A stretch of DNA of 33,686 nt, taken from contig CANFOZ010000023.1 of NCBI GenBank assembly GCA_947448795.1, forward strand, positions 1-33,686. Direction: 5' to 3'. This document shows, piece by piece, positions 8,883-18,748 of the stretch. Position 1 is the first letter of the stretch. Each line of letters begins with the position of its first letter. The notes beneath the pieces were generated by a model. It saw nothing but the letters and a program-made list of their open reading frames with translations, ran no database searches and was not told the origin of the DNA. The position numbers and the translations under genes were made by a program. Source of the stretch: Bacteroidota bacterium (GTDB lineage Bacteria > Bacteroidota > Bacteroidia > AKYH767-A > JAHEYN01).

Positions 8883-9763
8883 GGAATGTAGACGTTGCGC
8901 AACACGCAGTTTGCAAAAAACAAACATAGGGATAACAGGAGTAGTGTAGCATCCAAGTATAGATAATACCACTCCGAATCTCGCTTGAAAGCAGGACTAA
9001 AAATGAGGTATGCAGCAGCTGCAGCGACTACGATATCGGATGCAAAAAGCAGAAATGCGCCATTAAACAAATGCATAAAAGCAAGCACTACATAAACACC
9101 CAGCAGCACTGCAGACAAGCGCCTAGCCATCCCATTACCCCATCGTATCGGCAGTGAATTAACTCCTGCAATGCGGTCCTGCAATGCATCGCGAACATCA
9201 AAGGGCAAGGTGATTGCGATAATAAAGCAACAGCGCTGTATGCATAGCACGACTATTTTTAGCTGCATGCCATCCATGCCGCTTTGCATAGCAGGCAGAA
9301 GGATGCTTACAATTGACCAAACGACACCGATCAACATCAGCTTTATAAACCCAAACCTGCGTAGGCCTTTCAATTGCAGAGAACCTGCAGTGAAAGAAAC
9401 CGAATAGAGCAGTGTCAAACCTGCTGACACGAGAAAAACATACCTTACGCTTGTAGAGACCGCATTCAAAAAAAACAACGTTGCGCAAAAACAAAGCAGG
9501 TATAAAAAAAGGAAGGCCAAGTCCGAGCCCTTTATTTTTGGCTTCTTTGTGATTACCGAAAAGTGTGACCAGAAAAGCACTAAACGACTAAGTTTATATT
9601 CCAGATAGGTAGCAAAGAAAACCAATCCAACCAGCGGGCTAAAAATTGCATGTTCGCCCCAAGCAATCGGCGCAGTATAAACAAGGCCAGCAGCCGCAAA
9701 CGCTATTAGCCATTGGCTTTGGTAAAACAAAAGAAGGCATTTGCGCAGGTATTGCATTGACAT
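8879..9763 (-). CDS. UbiA-prenyltransferase-like multi-pass membrane protein
   Basis: About 9 TM segments and a C-terminal-half motif FDVRDALQDRIAGVNSLPIRWGNGMARRLS resembling the UbiA second Asp motif. Confidence 0.6.
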   Translation of the reverse strand: MSMQYLRKCLLLFYQSQWLIAFAAAGLVYTAPIAWGEHAIFSPLVGLVFFATYLEYKLSRLVLFWSHFSVITKKPKIKGSDLAFLFLYLLCFCATLFFLNAVSTSVRYVFLVSAGLTLLYSVSFTAGSLQLKGLRRFGFIKLMLIGVVWSIVSILLPAMQSGMDGMQLKIVVLCIQRCCFIIAITLPFDVRDALQDRIAGVNSLPIRWGNGMARRLSAVLLGVYVVLAFMHLFNGAFLLFASDIVVAAAAAYLIFSPAFKRDSEWYYLYLDATLLLLSLCLFFANCVLRNVYIP

Positions 9764-9815
9764 ATTCCTGCAAGATTACTCAAAACATTGATAAAACACA
9801 CAGAAAGAGCAGTTC

Positions 9816-9845
9816 TTTGGGGATGCGATCCTTTTTCTAACTTTG
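9816..9845 (+). promoter_or_regulatory. Bacteroidota-type promoter TTTG-N18-TAACTTTG
   Basis: ttctTTTGgggatgcgatcctttttcTAACTTTGc, 13 nt upstream of ATG 9859. Confidence 0.55.
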
Positions 9846-9858
9846 CACAAAAACGGAC

Positions 9859-10419
9859 ATGAATAACAGCGCATTCACACGCACTTCAATGCAATTTGGG
9901 GCATATAGCGGGCTTTCTAAGTTCGTCTTGTTCTTGTTGCTCTACTTTATGCATGTGAGCCCCTTGGGCAATTGGTCGTCCCTGGGTTATATCCTTGCCA
10001 TACTTTTTATCGTTTTAGGCACCCGTTTTCACCGCGATCAAGACTCCGAGTCATACATGACTTTTGGAAGAGGTGTCGGTATCGGTTTCTCTATTTCGAC
10101 ATGTTCTTCTATTCTTTATGCGCTCATGGTTTATATTTTCGGCATGTTGGTAGATGCATCCATTCTTGATGTATATAAAAAAGAGAGTTTAAAAGCGTTA
10201 GACGAAGCATCGAAAATGTTCCAGAGCGAAGCCATGCAATCTAAGATGGGTGAGGTTGTGCAACAGATTGAAAAGATTACCATGGTGGATATAGCACAAT
10301 CGGTATTCATGAATGGCATCTTGGGAGGTCTCTTCGCTGCACTAATCGTGTCTCTTATCCTCCGCCGAAAGCGTCCTTTCTTTGACGACAACCAGTCTAC
10401 CTCTAACGAATCCAACTAA
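9859..10419 (+). CDS. DUF4199 domain-containing membrane protein
   Basis: Small membrane protein with YMTFGRGVGIGFSISTCSSILYALMVYIF, upstream of a GT2 gene, a common Bacteroidota arrangement. Confidence 0.7.
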   Translation: MNNSAFTRTSMQFGAYSGLSKFVLFLLLYFMHVSPLGNWSSLGYILAILFIVLGTRFHRDQDSESYMTFGRGVGIGFSISTCSSILYALMVYIFGMLVDASILDVYKKESLKALDEASKMFQSEAMQSKMGEVVQQIEKITMVDIAQSVFMNGILGGLFAALIVSLILRRKRPFFDDNQSTSNESN

Positions 10420-10430
10420 AAACGAATTCC

Positions 10431-11396
10431 TTGAGTCAAAACTCGCATCCTGCTATTTCCGTTATCGTTCCCTTGCTGAATGAAGACGAGTCCCTTCCTG
10501 AGCTCGCCTCTTGGATTGAACGGGTGATGACTGCCCATGGCTACACCTATGAAGTGCTCTTTATCGACGATGGCAGCACTGATAAATCCTGGTCGGTGAT
10601 TCAAGAATTAGGTCGTGCAAACAGTTCCATGCGTGGCATTCGCATGCGTCGTAACTATGGCAAATCGGCGGCACTGAGTATTGGCTTCAGCGCTTGTAAA
10701 GGCAAAGTAGTCATCACCATGGATGCTGATTTACAAGACAGTCCCGACGAGATACCTGGACTTTATAGTATGATTACTGAAGAAGGGTACGATCTTGTTT
10801 CTGGCTGGAAGAGAAAACGCTACGACCCAATCTCCAAGACACTCCCAAGTAAATTTTTCAATTGGACCACGCGTCGCATGTCGAAAGTAAAAAACCTACA
10901 CGACTTCAACTGCGGCTTAAAAGCCTATCGTAGCGAGGTGGTGAAAAGCATCGAAGTGTACGGCGAGATGCATCGCTATATTCCCGTTATTGCTAGCTGG
11001 GCTGGTTTCAACCGCATAGGCGAGAAAATAGTGGAACATCGCGAACGCAAATATGGAACCACCAAGTTTGGCTTAGAGCGCTTCGTGAATGGATTCTTGG
11101 ATTTGCTCAGCATCTCCTTCTCTTCGAAGTTCGGCAAGAAGCCGATGCACCTCTTCGGATTGCTCGGTTCCATCTTCTTTATGGTTGGTTTTGTAATTGC
11201 CGCATACTTGATGTACGAAAAGATCTTTAACCAAGTGTTTCGCATGACCGAGCGTCCCCTGTTTTATTTTGGTTTACTTGCCATGGTTATCGGCACACAA
11301 TTGTTTGTCGGTGGCTTCTTGGGCGAATTGATCTCGCGCGTTTCACCTGATCGAAACAACTACCACGTGGCCGAAAAATCAAATATATCCGAATAG
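10431..11396 (+). CDS. glycosyltransferase family 2 (DPM1/GtrB-like)
   Basis: ISVIVPLLNEDESLPELASWIERV, VLFIDDGSTDKSW, MDADLQDSPDEIP, and two C-terminal TM helices. TTG start. Confidence 0.92.
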   Translation: MSQNSHPAISVIVPLLNEDESLPELASWIERVMTAHGYTYEVLFIDDGSTDKSWSVIQELGRANSSMRGIRMRRNYGKSAALSIGFSACKGKVVITMDADLQDSPDEIPGLYSMITEEGYDLVSGWKRKRYDPISKTLPSKFFNWTTRRMSKVKNLHDFNCGLKAYRSEVVKSIEVYGEMHRYIPVIASWAGFNRIGEKIVEHRERKYGTTKFGLERFVNGFLDLLSISFSSKFGKKPMHLFGLLGSIFFMVGFVIAAYLMYEKIFNQVFRMTERPLFYFGLLAMVIGTQLFVGGFLGELISRVSPDRNNYHVAEKSNISE

Positions 11397-11398
11397 TT

Positions 11399-12496
11399 AT
11401 GGAATTGAATGAGGTAAAATTCGACTGTCGGTATTTCAAGGGAGGCATTCCTTGCACACCGAATAAGAAAGAAGGCAAGGTTTGCCCTACCTGTGATTCC
11501 TACTCCCCCATCACAAAAAAAATCCTCATCATCAAATTAGGTGCTTTGGGTGATGTTATCCGAACAACGCCATTGGTGACGCGTTTCAGAAACGAATATC
11601 CTGGTTGTCACATCACTTGGATTACGTTATCACCTGCTATTTTACCAAAGAAAAAGATAGACGAAATCCTCCCTTTTGATTTCGTTTCGGTTTATGGTTT
11701 ACAACACCGTGCTTTTGACATCGCTATCAACCTCGACAAAGAGCTTGAAGCCTGTGCTCTTTTAGCGGATGTTCAAGCAGAAAAAAAATTGGGCTTCATT
11801 TGGAAAAACAACCAACTGGACATCGCCAACCCAGAAGCCAAGCATAAACTCATCACTGGCCTCTTCGACAACATCTCGCAAAGCAATACCAAAAGTTATC
11901 TAGAAGAAATCTTCGAAATCTGCGGAATGAAATTCCAAGGCGAAGAATACCTGCTCGATATCGACCCTGACTTTTCCGAGAAGTGGAAATCACTCGACGC
12001 AAAAGCCAATGGAAAAATTATTGTAGGACTTAACACCGGCTGCGGAAAGCGTTGGCTGACGCGCCTTTGGAGAGAAGATTATTGGTTACAACTCATCAAG
12101 GATTTGGAACAAGGCGGCTACTACCCCGTGCTCCTTGGCGGAAAAGATGAAGATGCCCAAAACCAGCGCATGAGCACGCTTAGCGGAGCATACTATCCAG
12201 GCACCTTCTCCTTAGAAGAATTCATCGCACTTACGAGTCGATGCGACCTGGTGGTATCGGCTGTGTCGATGATGATGCACATTGCTGTAGGCTTGCAAAA
12301 ACCTTTGATTTTATTCAACAATATTTTCAACCCCAATGAGTTTCATCTCTATGGACGCGGCGCTATCGTGCAACCAGCAACCGGCTGCGATTGCTACTTT
12401 GGCAATACCTGTTCTCGCACCGATCGCTGCATGAATCACCTCGATCCCAAAAGCGTTTACCAAGCTATCGAAGCACACGCTCCATCCAAGGCATGA
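11399..12496 (+). CDS. glycosyltransferase family 9 (heptosyltransferase-like) with Cys-rich N-terminus
   Basis: ILIIKLGALGDVIRTTPLVTRFRNEYPGCHITWIT, GLNTGCGKRWLTRLW, LGGKDEDAQNQ, DLVVSAVSMMMHIAVGLQKPLILFNN. Confidence 0.9.
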   Translation: MELNEVKFDCRYFKGGIPCTPNKKEGKVCPTCDSYSPITKKILIIKLGALGDVIRTTPLVTRFRNEYPGCHITWITLSPAILPKKKIDEILPFDFVSVYGLQHRAFDIAINLDKELEACALLADVQAEKKLGFIWKNNQLDIANPEAKHKLITGLFDNISQSNTKSYLEEIFEICGMKFQGEEYLLDIDPDFSEKWKSLDAKANGKIIVGLNTGCGKRWLTRLWREDYWLQLIKDLEQGGYYPVLLGGKDEDAQNQRMSTLSGAYYPGTFSLEEFIALTSRCDLVVSAVSMMMHIAVGLQKPLILFNNIFNPNEFHLYGRGAIVQPATGCDCYFGNTCSRTDRCMNHLDPKSVYQAIEAHAPSKA

Positions 12497-13611
12497 AGAT
12501 AGCCTACCTATCTACTTTTTATCCACTGCGCGGTGGCATCGCTCAGTTCAACGCTGCACTCTACCGAGAATTAGAGAAGGAGCATCAAACAAAGGCCTAC
12601 ACCTTTTCGAGACAATATCCCGCCATCTTATTTCCAGGCAAGTCGCAATACGTGACTCCCGAAGACCACGCAGATCCTATTCCGGCGGATGCTGTTTTAG
12701 ACACCATCAATCCGCTGACCTATTACACGACAGCAAAAAAAATAAAAACCTTTGGTCCAGATCTTGTGCTGACCAAGTTTTGGATGCCCTACTTTGCACC
12801 ATCCTTAGGAAGCGTATTCAAACAATTGAAAAACAAGAGTCGCATTGTCTCCATTCTAGACAACGTTATTCCCCATGAAAAACGACCGGGAGATATGGCG
12901 CTTACACGCTTCTTTCTTCGACAAAATCACGGTTTTGTGGTCATGAGCGAAGCCGTAAAAAAAGACCTGCTCAGTCTGCACCCGACAGCACGATACCTGT
13001 ATCATCCGCATCCCCTTTATGACCATTTTGGAAAGGCAGCAGAACGCAAAGAAGCAAGAACAAAACTGCATTTACCACAAGACAAGAAGATGCTGCTCTT
13101 CTTTGGTTTTATTCGCGACTACAAAGGCTTGGACCTATTAATCAACGCCCTTCAGCAACTTGACGCTTCCTACGAACTCATCATAGCAGGCGAAGTATAC
13201 GGCGACTTCACAAGCTACCACGAACAGATTGAACGACTTGGTTTAACGAAGCGCGTTCATCTCCATACCCGTTATATTAGCGACGACGAAGTGCCTTTGT
13301 TTTTTTCAGCCGCAGATGTGTGTGTGCTGCCCTACAAAACGGCTACTCAGAGCGGAATCACATCCATCGCCTACCACTTCGAACTGCCTGTTATTGCAAC
13401 CGATGTAGGCGGCCTGAAAGAATACATCCTTCATCAACAAACAGGCTTGATTGTTGATAGACCAGATGCTCAACTTATCGCAGAGGCAATCAAACACTAT
13501 TTCGATGCATCGATGATCGAGCACTTCAAAGCAGCGATCAAACAATTAAAAGACGCCCATTCCTGGGCCCATTTAGCGAAGGAAATTATTGACTTCCAAA
13601 ACACCCTTTAA
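12493..13611 (+). CDS. glycosyltransferase family 4-type
   Basis: MKIAYLSTFYPLRGGIAQFN, LLFFGFIRDYKGLDLLINAL, VCVLPYKTATQSGITSIAYHFELPVIATDVGGLKEYI. ATG at 12493 forms an ATGA overlap with the upstream stop, so the track's 12391 start is unlikely. Confidence 0.9.
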   Translation: MKIAYLSTFYPLRGGIAQFNAALYRELEKEHQTKAYTFSRQYPAILFPGKSQYVTPEDHADPIPADAVLDTINPLTYYTTAKKIKTFGPDLVLTKFWMPYFAPSLGSVFKQLKNKSRIVSILDNVIPHEKRPGDMALTRFFLRQNHGFVVMSEAVKKDLLSLHPTARYLYHPHPLYDHFGKAAERKEARTKLHLPQDKKMLLFFGFIRDYKGLDLLINALQQLDASYELIIAGEVYGDFTSYHEQIERLGLTKRVHLHTRYISDDEVPLFFSAADVCVLPYKTATQSGITSIAYHFELPVIATDVGGLKEYILHQQTGLIVDRPDAQLIAEAIKHYFDASMIEHFKAAIKQLKDAHSWAHLAKEIIDFQNTL

Positions 13612-13613
13612 GC

Positions 13614-14345
13614 ATGATTAAAACAACATTTTATCGCATTCTGCTTTGCCTTTTCATTGCGCTTCCTGCCGTTGGGTTCAGTCAAACCTTCAAAATATTC
13701 AAAGGCGACACCATCAACCGCATCGATGCAAAGGGTAAAAAGCAAGGCGTCTGGAAGAAATACTACAAAAGCGATAAATTGTATTTCACCGGAACTTTTA
13801 AGGACGATGTAAAAACTGGACTGTTCGTGTATTATTACGAAAACGGTCGTGTGATGGGAAAGTACAACTTCTTTGATACTGGCAAGCGCTGCGTTTTCGA
13901 AGGCTTTTATGAATCGGATAGCTTGAAATCCAAAGGGTTTTACTTGGATGAAAAGAAAGATAGCATGTGGACATTTTATTATGAAAACGGCACGCTATCC
14001 TCCACAGGAAAATATATTTTGGATAAAGAGGAAGGACCCTGGAAATCGTTTTACGATAACGGCATTCCCTTGGAGACAACGCAATACAAAGCAGGCAAAA
14101 AAGAAGGTCCGATCAAAAACTACTACCCCGATGGCAAGGTTAAAATGGAGACCCAGCTCAAAGGCGGAGATTTCGATGGATTGAGCCGATTCTATCACGA
14201 GAATGGAAAAGTTGCTCAGGAAGGCATCTATCGAAACGGATTGCGCGACTCTACGTGGAGTCACTACACCGACGCAGGCAGTATCGAATACCTTGAATTT
14301 TATAGCAAGGGCGTGCTTTTACGCACCGAAGAACAGAAAAAATAA
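13614..14345 (+). CDS. MORN/YwqK-type repeat protein, exported
   Basis: Signal peptide and repeats of the form G.W..YY..GKL...G.Y..../G.....YENG (KKQGVWKKYYKSDKLYFTGTF, KTGLFVYYYENGRVMGKYNF, KEGPIKNYYPDGKVKMETQL). Confidence 0.8.
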   Translation: MIKTTFYRILLCLFIALPAVGFSQTFKIFKGDTINRIDAKGKKQGVWKKYYKSDKLYFTGTFKDDVKTGLFVYYYENGRVMGKYNFFDTGKRCVFEGFYESDSLKSKGFYLDEKKDSMWTFYYENGTLSSTGKYILDKEEGPWKSFYDNGIPLETTQYKAGKKEGPIKNYYPDGKVKMETQLKGGDFDGLSRFYHENGKVAQEGIYRNGLRDSTWSHYTDAGSIEYLEFYSKGVLLRTEEQKK

Positions 14346-14347
14346 GT

Positions 14348-14355
14348 TATCTTTG
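14348..14355 (+). promoter_or_regulatory. TATCTTTG -7-like box upstream of mnmA
   Basis: Matches TAnnTTTG, 17 nt before the TTG start at 14373. No clear -33 element. Confidence 0.35.
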
Positions 14356-14372
14356 TAGCTCAAAACAGCCCC

Positions 14373-15521
14373 TTGAGCAAGCACGGAAAAATATTGGTAG
14401 CCATGAGTGGCGGCATCGACAGCTCGGTGGCCGCAGTCATGTTGCATGAAGAAGGTTATGAGGTGATTGGTATCACCATGAAGACCTGGGATTACGCCAG
14501 CAGTGGCGGAGCCAAAAAAGAAACAGGATGTTGCTCCCTCGACTCCATCAACGATGCGCGCGCAATTGCCGTCAACAAAGGCTTTCCGCACCTTATTCTT
14601 GATATTCGTGCTGAATTTGGCGACTTTGTAATCGACAATTTCGTAGACGAGTACCTGGCCGGCAGAACTCCTAACCCGTGCGTTCTGTGCAATACCCATA
14701 TTAAATGGGAGGCGCTCTTAAAACGCGCCGACATGCTCGATTGCGAATTCATCGCAACAGGCCATTACGCTAAAATCAATCAGCGAGAAGATCGCTTCTT
14801 TGTTTCTAAGGGACACGATGAGGCCAAAGACCAAAGCTATGTGCTTTGGGGTCTCAAGCAAGAGTGTCTTCAACGCACCCGCTTTCCGATAGGCGGCTTC
14901 ACGAAGCCCGATATTCGCGCGATGGCAATCGAGATGGGATTCAAAGAGCTGACCACCAAGCCCGAATCGTACGAGATTTGTTTTGTGCCCGATAACGACT
15001 ACCGTTCTTTTCTTCGCAATCGCATACCTGACCTCGACAAACAGTTGGTTGGCGGTCGTTTTGTGAGCCGCGATGGAAAATATCTTGGCGAACACCGTGG
15101 CTATCCCTTCTACACGATTGGGCAGCGCAAAGGACTCGAGATAGCTATCGGTGAACCCCTTTATGTAGTGGAGATAAAACCCGATACCAATACCGTTATT
15201 CTAGGCACACTTGAGGATTTAAATAAAACAGAGATGCTTGTGCGCAACTTGAATCTGCAGAAATACAGTGCTTTGCCAAGCGACCTAGAGATTACCACCA
15301 AGATCCGATACAAGCACGAAGGCACCTTGTCACGGCTTACACCTGAAGGCGACAAAACACGCGTCACCTTCTTCGACACCGTATCGGCCGTGGCACCAGG
15401 GCAATCTGCCGTTTTCTATGAAGGAGAGGATCTTATCGGAGGTGGCTTTATAGCCAAAGAAACGTTCACGGACCTAAAAGAAACGCAAAGCGTTAGCCGC
15501 ATTCCACTTTTCAAATCCTGA
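14373..15521 (+). CDS. mnmA: tRNA-specific 2-thiouridylase MnmA
   Basis: ILVAMSGGIDSSVAAVMLHEEGYEVIGITMKTWDY, TPNPCVLCNTHIKW, ATGHYAKI, SYEICFVPDNDYRSFL, GQRKGLEIA. Confidence 0.97.
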   Translation: MSKHGKILVAMSGGIDSSVAAVMLHEEGYEVIGITMKTWDYASSGGAKKETGCCSLDSINDARAIAVNKGFPHLILDIRAEFGDFVIDNFVDEYLAGRTPNPCVLCNTHIKWEALLKRADMLDCEFIATGHYAKINQREDRFFVSKGHDEAKDQSYVLWGLKQECLQRTRFPIGGFTKPDIRAMAIEMGFKELTTKPESYEICFVPDNDYRSFLRNRIPDLDKQLVGGRFVSRDGKYLGEHRGYPFYTIGQRKGLEIAIGEPLYVVEIKPDTNTVILGTLEDLNKTEMLVRNLNLQKYSALPSDLEITTKIRYKHEGTLSRLTPEGDKTRVTFFDTVSAVAPGQSAVFYEGEDLIGGGFIAKETFTDLKETQSVSRIPLFKS

Positions 15522-15528
15522 TTAGCGC

Positions 15529-16206
15529 ATGAAACAGCCTCTCGTTTGGTTTGCCTTATTGCTGCTGCTTCAAGTTTCTTGTAAGAAAGAAGAACTAGCG
15601 CCAGCAGCCGATTTAGGCTATGCCTACTACCCTACCGAAATTGGACACTGGGTGATGTATGAAGTTGATTCTGTGTATTACATAGCAGGCCTTAGGGTGG
15701 AGCAAAAATTTCAAATGAAAGAAGTGGTGCAAGACCACTTCGATGATTTAGAAGGCAGAGCATCGATAACCGCTATTCGATATCGCAAAAAGTTTGACGC
15801 AAGCACACCATACGACCAATTGCCATGGGATGCCGGCTACCTAATCACAGCCACACGCACCGCACAAAACCTGCAGCTGCTGGAAGACAATCAAACCTAT
15901 CTAAAACTAATTTTTCCGCCTATTAGCGGCAAAAAATGGAATGGCAACAGCTTCAATGCACAAGATGCATGGACCTTCACCTACACTGATGTAAACAAAG
16001 CCTCTAGCTTAGCTTCCGCGTTTGATTCCACCTTGACTGTGGATCAATCAGGGCTTAACGATCCGGTGATTAATACACAGCGTGGAAAGGAAGTGTATGC
16101 AAAACATGTTGGTTTGGTTTATAAAACCCAAACGGTGCTCAATGTGCAGGGCCAAGATACGAGCGGCACCTCCTTCACCATGACCTTGAAAGACTTCGGA
16201 AATTAA
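15529..16206 (+). CDS. hypothetical lipoprotein
   Basis: Lipobox LLLLLQVSCKKEE, then YYPTEIGHWVMYEVDSVYY, common in Bacteroidota lipoproteins. Confidence 0.7.
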   Translation: MKQPLVWFALLLLLQVSCKKEELAPAADLGYAYYPTEIGHWVMYEVDSVYYIAGLRVEQKFQMKEVVQDHFDDLEGRASITAIRYRKKFDASTPYDQLPWDAGYLITATRTAQNLQLLEDNQTYLKLIFPPISGKKWNGNSFNAQDAWTFTYTDVNKASSLASAFDSTLTVDQSGLNDPVINTQRGKEVYAKHVGLVYKTQTVLNVQGQDTSGTSFTMTLKDFGN

Positions 16207-16218
16207 TACCGCAGCTCC

Positions 16219-17925
16219 ATGCCAACAGCACTGAAATCGATTACATATATAGCCCTTGTTGGTATTTGCAGCATGCTGATGTGCAGCACAACGCAGGCAC
16301 AGCCTATTCAAAACTATTTCATTCGCTTCGCAGACAAAATCAACACCCCTTTTAGTTTAAACCAGCCACAGGACTACCTTTCACAACGATCAATTGCACG
16401 ACGCGAACGCCAGCATATCGCCATCAACGAGCAAGATTTGCCAGTTGATCCCGCCTATATTCAACAGCTAAAAAACACCGGCGTTGAGCTGCTCAACCGA
16501 AGCAAGTGGATGAACGGCATCACGATTCGCATCGCCGACACCAATCAGATAGCAAGCACCCTGCAAGCCATCATGCTGCTCCCCTTCGTGTCGGGTAACA
16601 CAGAAGTCAAGCGCCTTTCGCATCAAAGCTCGACTACCCTCCCTTCCAACAAACTTGATATTCCCGTTTTACGCCTTGCTGACGCTAGTTCAGTACAAGC
16701 CACAGATTACGGATACGGCTACAATCAGATTCACATGCTGAATGGCGACTCCCTTCATCAGAAAGGCTTTCGAGGCAAGGGCATGCAAATTGCGGTGTTG
16801 GATGCCGGGTTTAAAAATGCCGACCAGATCCATGCATTCGATAGTATTCGCAACAGAGGACAAATCCTCGCCACGCACGATTTTGTTGTTGGTGATGACG
16901 AAGTTTATTCCGACGACCAACATGGCTGCTGCGTGTTGTCGAGTATAGCCTGCAACCTGCCGGGCCAACTTATAGGCACCGCGCCGGAAGCAAGTTTTTA
17001 CCTGCTTCGTTCCGAAGACAATGCCTCAGAGCATCTTATCGAAGAATACAATTGGGTATCGGCTGCTGAATATGCGGATAGCGCTGGCGCCGACATTATT
17101 TCCTCTTCCCTTGGCTACTCTATATTCGACGGCTCTGGACCAAGTCACACCTATGCCGACCTTGATGGTCATACCACCGTTGTTACGCAAGGCGCCGAAG
17201 CCGCATTTGCGCGTGGGATGCTCGTTATTAACAGCGCAGGCAACGAAGGCAGCGGCAGCTGGCATTACATCATCGCACCAGCCGACGGCGACCATGTTAT
17301 GGCTATTGGCGCGGTAGACTCGGTGGGCATCAAAGCAAACTTCAGCTCCTTCGGCCCAAGCTCTAGCGGAGCCATCAAACCCAATGTAGCAACGCAAGGC
17401 AAAGGCACCTGGCTCGCCGATCCGTATGGAAATATCTTCTCCGGCAACGGCACATCCTTCGCTTGCCCTGTCCTTTCTGGAATGGCAGCATGCCTGTGGC
17501 AAGCAGCACCCAATGCAAGCAATTTGCAAATCAAGCAAGCCATTGAAAGCAGCGCCACACAAGCCGACAGTCCCGATTTTTCACTAGGCAACGGCATCCC
17601 AAACTTTGCAAAAGCACTTTACTATTTGCGCGATAAGACACAGACAAACTTCACTTCCAGTCGCATACTCGGGCTTTATGGAAATCCCTTTCGAGAATCC
17701 GTTGGTGTAAATTTCTACTCCCTAACAGAGCAAACCATTACGTTAACCCTCATGGATATTTTAGGCAGAACCGTTGTTCGTTACACAAAAAGCCTCCAAG
17801 CCGACAGCTTCAATCAGCTGCTAGTGCCTGAAGGCGCTGATATTGGAAGTATATCCTCTGGAATATATTATCTTCACATCGTAACTTCAACTAATGATTT
17901 TTTACTTAAGGTTTTAAAGAATTAA
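16219..17925 (+). CDS. secreted S8 family (subtilisin-like) serine peptidase with T9SS sorting domain
   Basis: Catalytic triad context MQIAVLDAGF (D), DDQHGCCVLSSIA (H), GNGTSFACPVLSGMAA (S). Tail ...GIYYLHIVTSTNDFLLKVLKN. Confidence 0.92.
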   Translation: MPTALKSITYIALVGICSMLMCSTTQAQPIQNYFIRFADKINTPFSLNQPQDYLSQRSIARRERQHIAINEQDLPVDPAYIQQLKNTGVELLNRSKWMNGITIRIADTNQIASTLQAIMLLPFVSGNTEVKRLSHQSSTTLPSNKLDIPVLRLADASSVQATDYGYGYNQIHMLNGDSLHQKGFRGKGMQIAVLDAGFKNADQIHAFDSIRNRGQILATHDFVVGDDEVYSDDQHGCCVLSSIACNLPGQLIGTAPEASFYLLRSEDNASEHLIEEYNWVSAAEYADSAGADIISSSLGYSIFDGSGPSHTYADLDGHTTVVTQGAEAAFARGMLVINSAGNEGSGSWHYIIAPADGDHVMAIGAVDSVGIKANFSSFGPSSSGAIKPNVATQGKGTWLADPYGNIFSGNGTSFACPVLSGMAACLWQAAPNASNLQIKQAIESSATQADSPDFSLGNGIPNFAKALYYLRDKTQTNFTSSRILGLYGNPFRESVGVNFYSLTEQTITLTLMDILGRTVVRYTKSLQADSFNQLLVPEGADIGSISSGIYYLHIVTSTNDFLLKVLKN

Positions 17926-17935
17926 CGAAGGGGCC

Positions 17936-18736
17936 ATGAAAGACAAAGTAGTCATCATCACTGGGGGATCTTCGGGCATTGGACTTGCCTGTGCTTTGGA
18001 ATTCCAAAGACAAGGCGCAAAGGTGGTAATCTCCGGTCGCGATGCCGCGAAGCTGCAAGCAGCAGCTAAACCCGGCATGCTTGCCATTCCGGGTGATGTG
18101 AGTAGCGAAGCAGACTGCAAGCACCTCATCGAACAAACACTACAGCATTTCGGCCGCATCGACATACTGATCAACAATGCGGGGATCTCCATGCGATCCG
18201 TTTTTAAAGACACGCACTTAGATGTGCTCCGCAAGCTCATGGATATCAATTTCTGGGGCACCGTCTATTGCACTAAATACGCCATGCCCGAGCTGCTGCG
18301 CAACAAAGGCAGTGTAGTCGGTATTTCCTCTATCGCAGGAAAGATGGGCTTACCTGCACGCACGGGGTATTCAGCATCCAAGTTTGCTATGGAAGGCTTT
18401 CTCGAAACTATTCGCACCGAACACCTTCACGACGGGCTGCATGTGCTTGTGGTTTGCCCGGGCTTCACGGCAAGCAACATCCGCAACACCGCGCTGTCGC
18501 ACGATGGCACTCAGCAAGGCGAGTCGCCGCGCGATGAACAGAAAATGATGAGCGCCGAAGAGGTGGCGAAACACATCGCATCGGCAGTGTTATCACGCAA
18601 GCGCGACTTGGTGCTCACCACCGAAGGGAAGCTCGCCGTTTGGGTTCGTAAATTTATGCCAGCCTTTATTGACACACAAATCTTTAACAAGATGAAGCGT
18701 GAAAAAGACAGTCCATTAAACCACCATAATAAATAA
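17936..18736 (+). CDS. SDR family oxidoreductase
   Basis: KVVIITGGSSGIGLACALEFQRQGAKVVISGRD, ILINNAGIS, YSASKFAMEGFLETIRTEH. Confidence 0.95.
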   Translation: MKDKVVIITGGSSGIGLACALEFQRQGAKVVISGRDAAKLQAAAKPGMLAIPGDVSSEADCKHLIEQTLQHFGRIDILINNAGISMRSVFKDTHLDVLRKLMDINFWGTVYCTKYAMPELLRNKGSVVGISSIAGKMGLPARTGYSASKFAMEGFLETIRTEHLHDGLHVLVVCPGFTASNIRNTALSHDGTQQGESPRDEQKMMSAEEVAKHIASAVLSRKRDLVLTTEGKLAVWVRKFMPAFIDTQIFNKMKREKDSPLNHHNK

Positions 18737-18748
18737 AATCCACACGCA

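Noticed and set aside
8678-8929. 83-aa plus ORF over the tRNA-like region
   Set aside because: Antisense to the cloverleaf and its promoter; no protein features.
13614-14345. YwqK-like repeat protein as part of a toxin-antitoxin system
   Set aside because: The 'antitoxin' label for MORN/YwqK proteins is an annotation habit; no toxin partner is adjacent, and this one has a signal peptide.
14319-15095. 126-, 86- and 125-aa minus ORFs opposite mnmA
   Set aside because: Shadow ORFs of a highly conserved housekeeping gene.
17026-17562. 178-aa minus-strand ORF opposite the S8 protease
   Set aside because: Fully antisense to a protein with an intact catalytic triad; low-complexity Ala/Gly/Val/Cys-rich translation typical of shadow ORFs.
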